A DNA stretch of 64,000 bases from Allobosea sp. Leaf344 (GCF_001426225.1 NZ_LMRT01000014.1:12464-76463); one strand, 5' to 3'. Shown: positions 8,375 to 17,820, counted from the stretch's first letter. Numbers and translations: made by a program. Notes: generated by a model from the sequence alone, not told the origin.

Positions 8375-10002
8375 GCAAGGTCGATCCGGTTCTCCTCGAG
8401 ATCGTCTCCCATGCGCTGGTGTCGGCCGCGGAGGAGATGTCGATCACCGTCTGGCGCACCAGCCGCTCCACCACCGTGCGCGAGCTCCTGGATTATTCGA
8501 CCGCCGTCTTCGATGGCGAAGGCCGCAACATCGCCCAGGCGGCGCGCATGCCCGTCCATCTCAACTCGATGGAGCTCTGCCTGCAGGACATCATCGCCCA
8601 TCATCTGCCGCTCGATCGCTGGCAGGAGGGCGATGTCGTCGTCACCAACGATCCCTATTGCGGCGGCCAGCACCTGCCGGATTTCCTCGCCTTCAAGCCC
8701 GTCTTCGTGGCGGGGCGGCGCATCGCCATCACCTGCGTGCTGATCCACCACGTCGATGTCGGCGGTGGCGCGGCCGGCGGCTACAACGCCCATGCCGTCG
8801 AGATCTTCCAGGAGGGGCTGCGCCTGCCGCCGGTGAAGATCGTCCGCCGCGGCGAGATGATGGACGATCTCTTCGCCACGATCCTGCAGAATGTGCGGGA
8901 GCCGGAGACGTTCCGTGGCGATTTCCTCAGCCAGATCGCGGCGCTCGAGGTCGGCGCCCGCGCGATCCGCGCTTTGGCCGGCCGCTATGGCGTGGAGACG
9001 CTGGCCCAGGTCGGCGCGGCACTGCTCGATCATTCCGAGCAAGCCATGCGCTCGGCGCTGCAGGCTCTGCCGGACGGCGTCTACCGGGCCGAGGATTACG
9101 TCGATGGCGACGGCATGGACGAGGGCCAGAAGCGCATCGCCGTGACGCTGACGATCGCCGGGGACTGCGTCGCGATCGATTTCACGGGCTCCTCCGCCCA
9201 GGCGCGCGGTCCGATCAACGCCACGATGGCGACGACCAAATCCGCCGTCTATTACGCGGTGATCGCCGCCTCCGGCATCGAGGCCACGGCCAATTCCGGC
9301 TGCTACCGCCCGATCACGGTCACCGCCCCGCAGGCCAGCCTGGTCAATGCCGGCTTCCCCGCACCGGTCGCGATGCGCATGCTGACCGGCCACCGCATCG
9401 CCACCGCCGTGCTCAGGGCCTTCGCCGAGGCGGTGCCGGCGCGCATCCCGGCCTCCTATTACGGCGTCACCTTCAACCACGCGGTCAATATCCGCCATGC
9501 CGACGGGCGCCGGCAGGTCTATTTCGACGCCGAGATCGGCGGCTGGGGCGGGCATCCCGAAGCCGACGGCCCCTCCGGCCTCTCGGCCGGCTTCCACAAC
9601 GGCCAGAACACGCCGATCGAGATGATCGAGGCGATCTTTCCGCTGCGCTTCGAGCGCTACGCCTTCATCCCGGATTCCGGGGGCGCCGGGCGGATGCGCG
9701 GCGGGTTGGGGCTGGTGCGCGAATGGCGCTTCATCGCTGAGCACGGGCTCCTCAACGCCTCCTTCGACGCTTTCGTCTCGCGGCCCTACGGGCTGCAGGG
9801 CGGGGAGCCGGGGCGCGGCGGACGGCTCAGCGTCATCAGGGCAGGGGAGTTGATGGCGCTGCCGGCCAAGACCATCGGCTTTCCGCTCCGCAGCGGCGAC
9901 ATCGTGCGCATGGAAACGCCGGGCGGCGGAGGACATGGCGAGCCGGCGCTGCGCGATCCCGCCGCCATCGCGGCCGACAGGGCCGACGGGTATGTTTCTT
10001 GA
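8371..10002 (+). CDS. hyuB: Hydantoinase/oxoprolinase family subunit B
   Basis: 543 residues from ATG 8371, which overlaps the hyuA stop. The sequence starts MSKVDPVLLEIVSHALVSAA and holds the family motifs RNIAQAARMPVHLNSM, NDPYCGGQHLPDF and, near the end, GGGGHGEPALRDP. It is the partner subunit of HyuA in ATP-dependent opening of hydantoin or oxoproline-like rings. The ring specificity (N-methylhydantoin, 5-oxoproline, acetophenone-carboxylase type) cannot be told from sequence alone. Confidence 0.92.
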   Translation: MSKVDPVLLEIVSHALVSAAEEMSITVWRTSRSTTVRELLDYSTAVFDGEGRNIAQAARMPVHLNSMELCLQDIIAHHLPLDRWQEGDVVVTNDPYCGGQHLPDFLAFKPVFVAGRRIAITCVLIHHVDVGGGAAGGYNAHAVEIFQEGLRLPPVKIVRRGEMMDDLFATILQNVREPETFRGDFLSQIAALEVGARAIRALAGRYGVETLAQVGAALLDHSEQAMRSALQALPDGVYRAEDYVDGDGMDEGQKRIAVTLTIAGDCVAIDFTGSSAQARGPINATMATTKSAVYYAVIAASGIEATANSGCYRPITVTAPQASLVNAGFPAPVAMRMLTGHRIATAVLRAFAEAVPARIPASYYGVTFNHAVNIRHADGRRQVYFDAEIGGWGGHPEADGPSGLSAGFHNGQNTPIEMIEAIFPLRFERYAFIPDSGGAGRMRGGLGLVREWRFIAEHGLLNASFDAFVSRPYGLQGGEPGRGGRLSVIRAGELMALPAKTIGFPLRSGDIVRMETPGGGGHGEPALRDPAAIAADRADGYVS

Positions 10003-10185
10003 GCAGGCGCTGGCGCCAACTTGATCGGCCGGCGCTTGCGCCGATGCCGGCACGCGTGGTCACATGGCGCCAATGTGGATCGGCCTCGACGCCGTGCCGG
10101 GGGAATGCGCCATGCCTGCGATGAGGATGACGACCGGCGGGGCCGGTCCGCGGGCAGGCTGCGGCCGCTGCGGGATCCTTCCGCG
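10003..10185. other. Spacer between hyuB and the TRAP genes, with a 38-codon ORF
   Basis: The 183-base gap has no recognisable protein gene. An ATG at 10073 opens a 38-codon frame (starting MWIGLDAVPGECAMPAMRM) whose TGA at 10187-10189 overlaps the dctQ start (ATGA). The encoded peptide matches nothing I know; it may only help ribosomes reach dctQ, which has no clear Shine-Dalgarno sequence. Confidence 0.3.
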
Positions 10186-10794
10186 ATGAGCGAGCTGGAT
10201 CGCCTGCTGCCGAGAGAGCCGCTGCCGCAGCGGATATCGCGGATCCTCGCCTGGGCGGCCGGCGCCATCGTGCTGATCGGCTGCAGCCTGCTGATCAGCA
10301 TCGATGTCGTCACCCGCTTCTTCTTCAAGCGCGGCATGGTCGAGAGCTTCGAGATCTCGGGCTATGCGCTGGCGGCCTGCATCGGCCTCGGCCTCGGCTT
10401 CACCGTCACCTCCAAGGCCAATATCCGCGTCGACATCCTGCTGGACGCCCTGCCTGACCGCTTCAGAATCGTCTGCGACCTCCTCGCTTCGGCCGCTCTG
10501 GCCGTCATCGCCGTGGCGCTGGCCTGGTTCGCCTATGGCACGCTGGCGCAATCCTGGGCGCTCAACGCGAAATCGGTCTCGCTGCTGCAGGTGCCGATGG
10601 TCATCCCGCAGGGGATCTGGTGCGTGGGGCTCGTCTGGTTCGCGTGCATGGCGGTGCTGATCCCGATCCAGGCGATAGCCCGCCTCGTTGCTTCCGATCG
10701 TCCGGGCTTCGATGCGCTGATCGGCTCCCTGCGCGTCACGGAGGAGATCGAGCAGTCCGGGGTCGAGCGCCCGGCGGGAGAGCAGGCACGATGA
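10186..10794 (+). CDS. dctQ: TRAP transporter small permease (DctQ type)
   Basis: 202 residues from ATG 10186 (MSELDRLLPREPLPQRISR). The same frame extends upstream to 10021 but that part is Arg-rich and unlike any permease. Four hydrophobic helices are visible, and the first ends in the DctQ signature DVVTRFFFKRGMVESFEISG. The small subunit is the inner-membrane partner of DctM in Na+-driven TRAP uptake. Stop and next start overlap (ATGA). The neighbours suggest import of a carboxylated cyclic amide for HyuAB; this is inference. Confidence 0.9.
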   Translation: MSELDRLLPREPLPQRISRILAWAAGAIVLIGCSLLISIDVVTRFFFKRGMVESFEISGYALAACIGLGLGFTVTSKANIRVDILLDALPDRFRIVCDLLASAALAVIAVALAWFAYGTLAQSWALNAKSVSLLQVPMVIPQGIWCVGLVWFACMAVLIPIQAIARLVASDRPGFDALIGSLRVTEEIEQSGVERPAGEQAR

Positions 10795-12095
10795 TCGGTA
10801 CGGCGCTCTCCCTGCTGGTCGCGCTGGTCGGGCTGAGCCTGCCGGTGGCGGCGGCCCTGGCGATCATGGCCTATGTGCTGCAGGCCAATTACGCCTTCTT
10901 CCCGATGGTCGGGGCGGTGGGCGAGCTCGCCTGGAACTCGTCCAACGATTTCATCCTGATCGCCGCGCCGATGTTCATCATGATGGGCGAGCTGATGCAC
11001 CGATCGGGGATGAGCGAGCGCCTGTTCGCGGCCCTGTCGCCCTGGTTCGCGCGCATCCCCGGGCGGCTGATCCACACCAATATCGCGGCGAGCGCCATCT
11101 TCGCCGCCACCTCGGGCTCCTCCGTCGCGACCGCCGCCACCATCGGCACCGTCGCCATCCCCAACATGGACAAGGGCGGCTACAACCGGCCGCTCTTTCT
11201 CGGCTCGATCGCGGCCGGCGGCACGCTCGGCATCCTGATCCCGCCTTCGATCAACATGATCATCTACGCCGTGCTGACCGACACCTCGGTGGCGGATCTC
11301 TACGCGGCCGGGTTCATTCCCGGCTTTCTGCTGGCGGCGCTGTTTTCGCTGATGATCCTGGGCCTGGCGATCCTGCGCCCCGCCTGGGCCGGGCCGAAGG
11401 TCGATACGACGCGGCTCTGGGCCGAGCGGCTGGCCGGCCTGCGCCACCTCGTCCCGCCCCTCGGGCTGTTCCTGGTGGTCGTCGGCTCGATCTATGCCGG
11501 TGTCGCGACCCCGACCGAAGCGGCGGCGCTGGGGCTGATGGCGACGCTCGGCCTCGTCGCCGCCAACCGGCAATTGACCCTGCCCGTGCTGCTGCGCGCC
11601 TTCGAGGGCACGGTGCGGACGACCTGCATGGTGATGCTGATCGTCATCGCCGCCTTCTTCCTGAATTTCGTGATGGTCTCGATCGGCCTGGTCAAGGCGA
11701 TCACCGATCTCGTCCTGGCGCTCGGCTGGCCGCCTCTGGGCATGCTCGTGGCGATCGTGATCTTCTACCTCATCCTCGGCTGCTTCATGGAGACGCTGTC
11801 GATGATGATCGCGACGACGCCGGTCGTGGTGCCCGTGATCACCGCGCTCGGCTACAGCCCGGTCTGGTGGGGCATCATCTTCGTCATATTGATGGAGGCG
11901 GCGCTGATCACGCCGCCTGTGGGCCTGAACCTCTATGTGGTGCAGGCCGTCCGCGGAAAGGGCAATTTCGCCGATCTCTGCATCGGCTCGCTGCCCTTCG
12001 TCCTCGTCATGCTGGTGATGATCGCGCTGCTGATCGCCTTCCCCCAGCTCGCTCTCTGGCTGCCCACCATCCTCAACCCCAAGGCCGGCGGCTGA
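10791..12095 (+). CDS. dctM: TRAP transporter large permease (DctM type)
   Basis: 434 residues and hydrophobic throughout, matching the 12-helix DctM subunit. Family signatures are GELMHRSGMSERLF, FAATSGSSVATAATIGTVAIP, GGTLGILIPPSINMIIYA and LITPPVGLNLYVVQ. It forms the substrate-conducting channel with DctQ. The start is ATG 10791, overlapping the dctQ stop. Confidence 0.93.
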   Translation: MIGTALSLLVALVGLSLPVAAALAIMAYVLQANYAFFPMVGAVGELAWNSSNDFILIAAPMFIMMGELMHRSGMSERLFAALSPWFARIPGRLIHTNIAASAIFAATSGSSVATAATIGTVAIPNMDKGGYNRPLFLGSIAAGGTLGILIPPSINMIIYAVLTDTSVADLYAAGFIPGFLLAALFSLMILGLAILRPAWAGPKVDTTRLWAERLAGLRHLVPPLGLFLVVVGSIYAGVATPTEAAALGLMATLGLVAANRQLTLPVLLRAFEGTVRTTCMVMLIVIAAFFLNFVMVSIGLVKAITDLVLALGWPPLGMLVAIVIFYLILGCFMETLSMMIATTPVVVPVITALGYSPVWWGIIFVILMEAALITPPVGLNLYVVQAVRGKGNFADLCIGSLPFVLVMLVMIALLIAFPQLALWLPTILNPKAGG

Positions 12096-12132
12096 GCCGA
12101 AACCGCCGCCACCCACGCGACAGGAGACGACG

Positions 12133-13176
12133 ATGAAAAGCCTGCTTCCGATTGCCGCTCTCGCCACCTCCCTGATGGGGTCCGCGGCGCTCGCCCAAGC
12201 CCTGCCGCCGACGAGCTTCAACGTCGTCGGCAGCATCGGCAATCTCTCGATGTATACGAGCCGGGAGGTGCCGTTCTGGAACGAGACGGTTCCCAAGGAG
12301 ACGAACGGCGCACTCAAGGTGCAGGTCAAGCCCTTCACCGAACTCGGCTTCAAGGGCCCCGAGATCTTCAGGCTCGTCTCCGCCGGCACGCTGCAATTCG
12401 CCACCACCGTGCTCAACTATAATTCCGGCGAAGTCCCGATGAACGAGGCGACGGATCTCGTCGGCCTGGTCGGCTCGGTCGAGGAATTGCAGAAGGTCGT
12501 CGACGTCTTCCGGCCGACCTACGCCAAATTCCTGGAGGAGAAGCACGGTCTGAAACTGCTCGGCTTCGGCACCTATCAGGCACAGGTGATCTATTGCCGT
12601 GACAGCTTCTCCAAGGTCGCCGATCTCAAGGGCCGCAAGGTCCGTGCGTCGGGCGCCTCGCAGCAGGCCTTCGTCAGCCATATCGGCGGCTCGCCGATCA
12701 ACCTCGCATTCGCGGAGGTCCAGCCGGCGCTGGCGAGCGGGGTGATCGATTGTGCGATCACCGGCGCTCTCTCCGGCTATCGCTCGAAATGGCACGAGGC
12801 GGCGAAATTCATCTCGCCCATGCCGATCAATTTCGGCCTCTCCGCCCAGCTCGCCAATCTGAAATGGTGGAACGGCCTCGACCCGAAGGTCCAGGCCTAT
12901 CTCACGACGGGGCTGCGCAAGCTCGAGGATTCGATCTTCGACCAGGCCAAGTCCGAGACGCAGATCGGGCTGGACTGCAACACCGGCAAGAGCTGCAGCG
13001 AAGGCGCCCCCGCCGCCATGAAGCTGGTTCCCGTCACGGCGGAGGACGAGGCGCTGCGCAAGGACGCCCTGGTCAAGGTCATCCTGCCGGCCTTCGCCGG
13101 GCGCTGCGGCGCCGAATGCGTCACCACCTGGAACGCCACCATCGGCGACTTCCTGAAGGTCAAGATCGGCCAATAA
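12133..13176 (+). CDS. dctP: TRAP transporter solute-binding protein (DctP family)
   Basis: 347 residues with a signal peptide (MKSLLPIAALATSLMGSAALAQ) and the DctP fold. The segment LKGRKVRASGASQQAFVSHI contains the arginine that in this family binds the ligand carboxylate. The gene has a good ribosome-binding site (CAGGAGACGACG before ATG) and ends a five-gene unit (hyuA, hyuB, dctQ, dctM, dctP), followed at once by a strong hairpin terminator. Two cysteine pairs (DCNTGKSC and RCGAEC) near the C-terminus may form disulfides. Confidence 0.9.
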   Translation: MKSLLPIAALATSLMGSAALAQALPPTSFNVVGSIGNLSMYTSREVPFWNETVPKETNGALKVQVKPFTELGFKGPEIFRLVSAGTLQFATTVLNYNSGEVPMNEATDLVGLVGSVEELQKVVDVFRPTYAKFLEEKHGLKLLGFGTYQAQVIYCRDSFSKVADLKGRKVRASGASQQAFVSHIGGSPINLAFAEVQPALASGVIDCAITGALSGYRSKWHEAAKFISPMPINFGLSAQLANLKWWNGLDPKVQAYLTTGLRKLEDSIFDQAKSETQIGLDCNTGKSCSEGAPAAMKLVPVTAEDEALRKDALVKVILPAFAGRCGAECVTTWNATIGDFLKVKIGQ

Positions 13177-13210
13177 GCCTTCGCCGACGAGCCGCGCCGC
13201 GATCTCAGGG

Positions 13211-13237
13211 CCCCGCCGCAGCAGCGGCGGGGTTTTT
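13211..13237 (+). terminator. Rho-independent terminator after dctP
   Basis: A perfect nine-base stem CCCCGCCGC / GCGGCGGGG (13211-13219 and 13224-13232) with loop AGCA is followed directly by TTTTT (13233-13237). It lies 35 bases after the dctP stop and is the clearest intrinsic terminator in the window. Confidence 0.9.
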
Positions 13238-13366
13238 CGTGGCCGCCGTTCGGGGTCCCGCCGGCCATCGCCGGAACCGCATCGCGGCAATCTCGTTGGG
13301 TAGCAGCGCAGACAGGACGGTCGATACGGCCCGCACGGCAGCGCGATCAGGGGAAGGATTTCCTGA

Positions 13367-14509
13367 ATGCCCAGCTTTGCACCACGCGCGCGCCCGGTGG
13401 CGAATCGGTCGCCCATGCGCTGGCTCGTCGTGACCGGGATCCTGCTCAGCCTGGCGCTGGCGACGGCCTTCGGCCTGCGCTGGTACAGGAGCCCCACCAT
13501 CCTGACCATCGCGCTGACCCCGGCCTCGGATCGCAGCCAGCCCTTCATCCAGGCGCTGGTCAATTCGCGGCTGAACTTCCGCTTCGCGCTGGTTCGCTTC
13601 GACGACAACGCCAAGGCCTTCGCGGCGCTGCGCAATGGGACCGTGCAATTCGTCGTGGCCCGGGTCGATCAGGAGACGACCGGCGATATCCGCGCCGTCG
13701 CCGTGCTGTCGACCCGCTACCTCATCCAGTCCGAAGCCGCGGCGCCGGCCGATGAGGATCTCGCCTTCGCCGGGCGGGAGCTGACACGGGTGCTCAACCG
13801 GCCCGTTTCGGTGAGCGGGCTCGATGTCCGCGCGGCGCGCCGCTTCGAGACCGAGCCCAAGGCGCTGGCGACCCGCAGGAGCCTGAAGCTGACGGATGAT
13901 CAGGCCGACCGGATCTGGTATCTCGGCGCGGCGCGGGACGAGCCTGAGGAGGCCGATGATTGGCGCGGCAAGGCGCTGACCGTGTCGCGGATGCTGGTGA
14001 CGACGGAGCGGCTGGACCGGCAGCTGGTCCATGACGTCGCCATGCAGATCACCGACGTCATCCGCTCGACGCGCGCCGAAATCCCCGCCGCGCGCGAGGT
14101 CTCGCTGGCCCCCATCGACGAGGCCAAGGGCATCCTGCGGGCCCATGACGGCATCGCCCGCTTCATCAACCGCGAGGGCCAGGCCTTCTTCGAGCGCTAT
14201 GGCGACCTCGTCTATGTCGGGATCAGCGTGTTCGGCCTGCTGCTCACCGCGATGGGGGCGCTGGCGGCCTGGATCCGCTACCGGATCGCCGATAACGGCC
14301 GGCGCTATTTGACGCGCATGCAGATGCTGGTCCACCGCGCCGCGCGCCGCCCCCAGGACGCGGACAGGATCCGGATCGTCGCCACGCGGCTCTCGCTGCG
14401 TTTCGCCGAGGAAGTCGCCGCCCGGCGCATCGCGCATGATGTGCTCAGCGCCTATGAGGTGCTGCAGAAGACGTTGGACACCTGGCTCGCGCGGCAAGCC
14501 AGCCCCTGA
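13367..14509 (+). CDS. Membrane-anchored TAXI-like solute-binding domain protein
   Basis: 380 residues with a membrane helix near 18-36, an outside domain of about 240 residues, a second helix at about 281-304 and a cytoplasmic tail of about 75 residues rich in Arg and Ala. The outside domain begins with ILTIALTPASDRSQPFIQAL and shows the alternating pattern of TRAP-associated extracytoplasmic immunogenic (TAXI) proteins. Unlike a true TAXI receptor it is tethered at both ends and has no partner permease nearby, so a sensing or scaffold role is possible. Function unproven. Confidence 0.6.
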   Translation: MPSFAPRARPVANRSPMRWLVVTGILLSLALATAFGLRWYRSPTILTIALTPASDRSQPFIQALVNSRLNFRFALVRFDDNAKAFAALRNGTVQFVVARVDQETTGDIRAVAVLSTRYLIQSEAAAPADEDLAFAGRELTRVLNRPVSVSGLDVRAARRFETEPKALATRRSLKLTDDQADRIWYLGAARDEPEEADDWRGKALTVSRMLVTTERLDRQLVHDVAMQITDVIRSTRAEIPAAREVSLAPIDEAKGILRAHDGIARFINREGQAFFERYGDLVYVGISVFGLLLTAMGALAAWIRYRIADNGRRYLTRMQMLVHRAARRPQDADRIRIVATRLSLRFAEEVAARRIAHDVLSAYEVLQKTLDTWLARQASP

Positions 14510-14577
14510 CAGTCCCAGCCGCTGACAGTGCCGGCCCGCCGGTTGCCGGCCTGCCCGCGCCGTGCCAAGGCTCGGGC

Positions 14578-14946
14578 ATGCTGGAACGCTTGAAGCAATG
14601 GGCGCGCAGGCTGAAACGGGACGTCGTCGCGCTCTGGATCGCGGCGCGTTCGCCGGCCACGCCTTGGCTGGCGAAGCTCGTCGCCGCCGCCGTCGCGGCC
14701 TATGCCCTGAGCCCGATCGACCTGATCCCCGATTTCATCCCGGTCCTGGGCTATCTCGACGATCTGCTGATCGTCCCGGCCGGCATCGCGCTGGCGGTCC
14801 GGCTGATCCCCGCGGCGCTGATGGCCGATTTCCGCAGGCAGGCGGAGGTGCGGAACGAGCGCCCGCGCAGCCTCGCCGCCGCGCTGGTCATCCTTCTGCT
14901 CTGGGCGGGGAGCGGCCTGGCCCTGGCGCTGTGGATCCTGGGCTAG
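14578..14946 (+). CDS. DUF1232 (YkvA-type) small membrane protein
   Basis: 122 residues. The centre has AYALSPIDLIPDFIPVLGYL, the diagnostic motif of DUF1232, followed by a DDLLIVPAGI segment. One more hydrophobic helix ends the protein. The family is common in bacteria and has no firm function. The gene faces the following minus-strand pair, 27 bases apart. Confidence 0.85.
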   Translation: MLERLKQWARRLKRDVVALWIAARSPATPWLAKLVAAAVAAYALSPIDLIPDFIPVLGYLDDLLIVPAGIALAVRLIPAALMADFRRQAEVRNERPRSLAAALVILLLWAGSGLALALWILG

Positions 14947-14973
14947 CGCCGGCCGCGAATGCGGCTGCGCCGC

Positions 14974-16101
14974 CTATTTCAGCTCGGAGGACCAGCCGAA
15001 ATCGACATAATCGGCGCGGCTGTCATGGCAGATATTGCCATAGGCCTTGAGATAGGCCTCGCGCCGCGCCGGGTCGTGATAGACCGCCGCCGGGTCGGCC
15101 GTGTCGCGCTCGAACTGGCCGAGGCTTTCCCGGGAGATCAGGCTCGGCAGGATGTCGAGGCCCTGCGGCACCGAGCCGCCATCGAGCCAGTCGGCGGCGT
15201 GCTGCGCCAGCGCATAGCCGAAGATCGGCGAGGCGAGCCCGACGCTGGCCTTGTAGGGCCCGCTGCGCCGCATTTCGGCGATCGCCTCCGGCTCGCCGTC
15301 GATCCCCCCGATGAACTGGTCGTCACGGGCGAGGCCGGCTTCGCGCAGCGCCGCCAGCGCACCGAGCACGACCGTGTCGGCGCCGAGCACGACATCGACC
15401 CGCGAATGCGCCAGCAGGATCGTGCGCATGGTCGCATGGCCGCCCGCCTTGTCGACGGTCTTGGGCGAGATGTCGGCGATGATGCGCACGCCCGGCAGGC
15501 TCTTGAGCGCGGCGCGGATGGCGACGAAGCGCTGCGCCAGGAACTGGTTGCTGTCATGGGTCAGCAGCACGACGCGGGCTTCGCCGCCCTTGCGCGTCCG
15601 GATGTATTCCGCGGCGGCATCGCCCAGCGCCTTGCCTGTCGCCAGCTGCGGGGCGTTGAGGATGGTGGTGGCGGGCGGCGGAACGATCGACCCGACATAG
15701 CCCCCCTGGGCGATGAACTGCCGGAGCACCGGGGCGAGCGTGGCGACGTCGATCGGCGCCACGATCAGCGCACCCGCCCGCTCGGCGAGCGCCTTGCGGA
15801 CCTGGCCGACCATCGCCCGCGGATCATTGTCGGCCAGGGCGACCTCGAAGGCGAGGCCGCGCTGCCGCGCCGCCAGCGCCATGCCACGGGCGGCGCTCTG
15901 CACGAATTCGCGCTGGTTGTCCTGGGCGAAGACCAGGGTCCTGCTCAGCCCGCCCGGAGGCGCGCAGCGCGCCGCGCCGGCATCGAAGGGGGCGAAGCGC
16001 CGCGGCGCGGTGATGCCGCGGGCGACCTCCTGCGAACGCGGCAGGGAAGGCATCGCCGCCAGCCCCAGCGCGCCCAGCACCGCCCTGCGTGAAACGCTCA
16101 T
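14974..16101 (-). CDS. Periplasmic sugar-binding-like protein (Peripla_BP_4/LacI fold), orphan
   Basis: 375 residues from ATG 16101. The N-terminus MSVSRRAVLGALGLAAMP is a Tat-like signal. The mature part shows the ribose-binding-protein pattern: RTLVFAQDNQREFVQSAARG, ALIVAPIDVATLAPVL, VDVVLGADTVVLGALAALRE. No ABC permease or ATPase lies nearby. The gene follows a CHASE3 histidine kinase by 28 bases on the same strand, so it may present a ligand to that kinase, as LuxP does to LuxQ; this is inference. Confidence 0.75.
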   Translation of the reverse strand: MSVSRRAVLGALGLAAMPSLPRSQEVARGITAPRRFAPFDAGAARCAPPGGLSRTLVFAQDNQREFVQSAARGMALAARQRGLAFEVALADNDPRAMVGQVRKALAERAGALIVAPIDVATLAPVLRQFIAQGGYVGSIVPPPATTILNAPQLATGKALGDAAAEYIRTRKGGEARVVLLTHDSNQFLAQRFVAIRAALKSLPGVRIIADISPKTVDKAGGHATMRTILLAHSRVDVVLGADTVVLGALAALREAGLARDDQFIGGIDGEPEAIAEMRRSGPYKASVGLASPIFGYALAQHAADWLDGGSVPQGLDILPSLISRESLGQFERDTADPAAVYHDPARREAYLKAYGNICHDSRADYVDFGWSSELK

Positions 16102-16129
16102 CCGCCTGCTCCGATCCTGCCCGGCCCGG

Positions 16130-17470
16130 TCACGAGGCCGGCTCCAGCGCCATGACGAGCCGCGCCTCGGTGCCGGGATTGCGCCTGATGTAATCGACCT
16201 CGGCCTTGAGCGAGCGCGCGATCGAGGTGACGATCTTGGAGCCGACGCCCGTGCCGCGCGCCGGCCCGCCGACCGGCATGCCAACGCCGTCATCCTCGAC
16301 CGCGACGAGCAGATTGGAGTCCAGCCTGCGCGCCAGCACGCGAACCTCGCCGCTTTGCCCGCCATAGGCATATTTGAAGGCGTTGGTGACCCATTCCGTG
16401 ATGATGATGCCGAGGCTGATGCTGGCGCTGGTGGAAATCCGCACCGGCTCGATCTCATGGCTGATCGACGCGCCGAAACCGCCGGATGCCAGCGTCTGCT
16501 CGAGCTGCGCCAGCAGCGCGCTCATATAGCTGTCCAGCGCCACCGAGGTGACGTCCCCCGAGGTGTAGAGATGCTTGTGGATCTCCGCCACGGCCTGGAT
16601 GCGCGCGCCGGTCTCGTCCAGCGCGGCCTTGGCCGCCTTGTCGGGAAGCGCCTGGCGCTGCAGGCGGATCAGCGCCCCGATGAAGGAGAGGTTGTTGGCG
16701 ACGCGGTGGTTGACCTCGGTCAGCAGCACCTCGGCCCGGTCGCGCGCGCGGACCAGATCCTCCGTCCGCTCGGCGACCCTCGCTTCCAGACTGGCATTGG
16801 CGAGGGCGAGCTCGTCGCGGGCCTGCACGATCTCGCGGGTATAGCGGGCGAAGGTCACGACCACGCCGATCACCACCCCGATGATCAGCAGGCTCGCCAG
16901 AATCGTGCCGACGCGCAGCGCCAGGATATTCGTCGTCTGCGTCCGCAGCCGGCCGGTCAGCGCATCCTCGGCTGCGATCACGATCGCGGAGAGAAACACC
17001 TCCACCTCGTCCATCAGGGCCTTGCCCTGGTTGGTGGCGACGATGGCCAAGGCATCGCCGAGGCCGCCGCTGGTCCGCGCCCGCATCGTCTCGTCGAGAT
17101 CCGCGATCCTCTGGTCGACCAGGGCCTTGAGGCGCGGCATCATCGCCTGGAAACGCGCGCTGCCCGCGAGATCCGCAGCGAGCTTGCCGATCTGCTCCTG
17201 CGCCACCAGCTTGGCGTTCTCATAGGGCGCGAGATAGATCTCGTTGCTGGTCAGCACATAGCCCCTCAGGCTCGACTCCGCCGAGAGCAGGGCCTCCCTG
17301 ACCCCGACGGAGCGATCGCGCACCAGGCGCTGCTCGTCGATGATCGAGGCATCGGTCTGGGCGCGCTGGCTCAGCCAGACGGTCGCACCAACCAGGCCCA
17401 TCAGCGCCGCTGCCGCGGTGAGCAGGAAGGCGATGGTGGAGGTTACGAGAAATCGCCGGGAGATCGGCAT
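16130..17470 (-). CDS. Sensor histidine kinase, CHASE3 plus HisKA_2/HATPase
   Basis: 446 residues from ATG 17470; the frame extends to 17581 but that part lacks family character. Order: membrane helix (about 10-30), CHASE3-like four-helix sensor with RSVGVREALLSAESSLRGYV, second helix (about 190-215), coiled coil (ARDELALANASLEARVAERT), HisKA_2 phosphoacceptor box EVNHRVANNLSFIGALIRLQ, then an ATPase with N box EWVTNAFKYAYGG and G boxes VEDDGVGMPVG and GTGVGSKIV. It should autophosphorylate on the H-box histidine. No response regulator is adjacent. It is in operon with an orphan periplasmic binding protein. Confidence 0.88.
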   Translation of the reverse strand: MPISRRFLVTSTIAFLLTAAAALMGLVGATVWLSQRAQTDASIIDEQRLVRDRSVGVREALLSAESSLRGYVLTSNEIYLAPYENAKLVAQEQIGKLAADLAGSARFQAMMPRLKALVDQRIADLDETMRARTSGGLGDALAIVATNQGKALMDEVEVFLSAIVIAAEDALTGRLRTQTTNILALRVGTILASLLIIGVVIGVVVTFARYTREIVQARDELALANASLEARVAERTEDLVRARDRAEVLLTEVNHRVANNLSFIGALIRLQRQALPDKAAKAALDETGARIQAVAEIHKHLYTSGDVTSVALDSYMSALLAQLEQTLASGGFGASISHEIEPVRISTSASISLGIIITEWVTNAFKYAYGGQSGEVRVLARRLDSNLLVAVEDDGVGMPVGGPARGTGVGSKIVTSIARSLKAEVDYIRRNPGTEARLVMALEPAS

Positions 17471-17820
17471 TCTGTTGCGCCCTCGACATCCTGCGCGCAA
17501 GTCCGAATGGCGACACGCGGGACGTCCGGCCCCACGATCAACAGCGCGTAGAAACTGTACCGAGAACCGATGCGCGAGCAATCCGATTCTGCAGGCGGCC
17601 CGCAGGCCGACGCCGTCGCAAGTGCGGCAGGATCGAGCGCGTCAGCCCCTGTGGCGCCGCATCGGCCCGTGGTTCCGCCCGTTTTCCGCGGCTGACGAAG
17701 TCGTGTGCGGGGCGGGGACGAAGCGAATGAACTGACCGGCCTCTCGCCCGTTCTCTTTCGCAATGCGGCAGGCCCGGGTGTTTCCCGATGCCGCCCTTGG
17801 CCAATCATCGGAGGCGGGAC
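17471..17820. other. 350-base divergent intergenic region
   Basis: This separates the histidine kinase from the paoABC operon and should hold both promoters. I saw no gene and no strong repeat. Only the GGAGG site just before 17821 is clear. Confidence 0.4.

Noticed and set aside
10021-10185. N-terminal extension of the first dctQ
   Set aside because: The added 55 residues are Arg-rich and unlike DctQ; the family start fits ATG 10186.
16102-16458. N-terminal extension of the sugar-binding protein gene
   Set aside because: It overlaps the histidine kinase ATPase domain in another frame; the Tat-like signal begins at ATG 16101.
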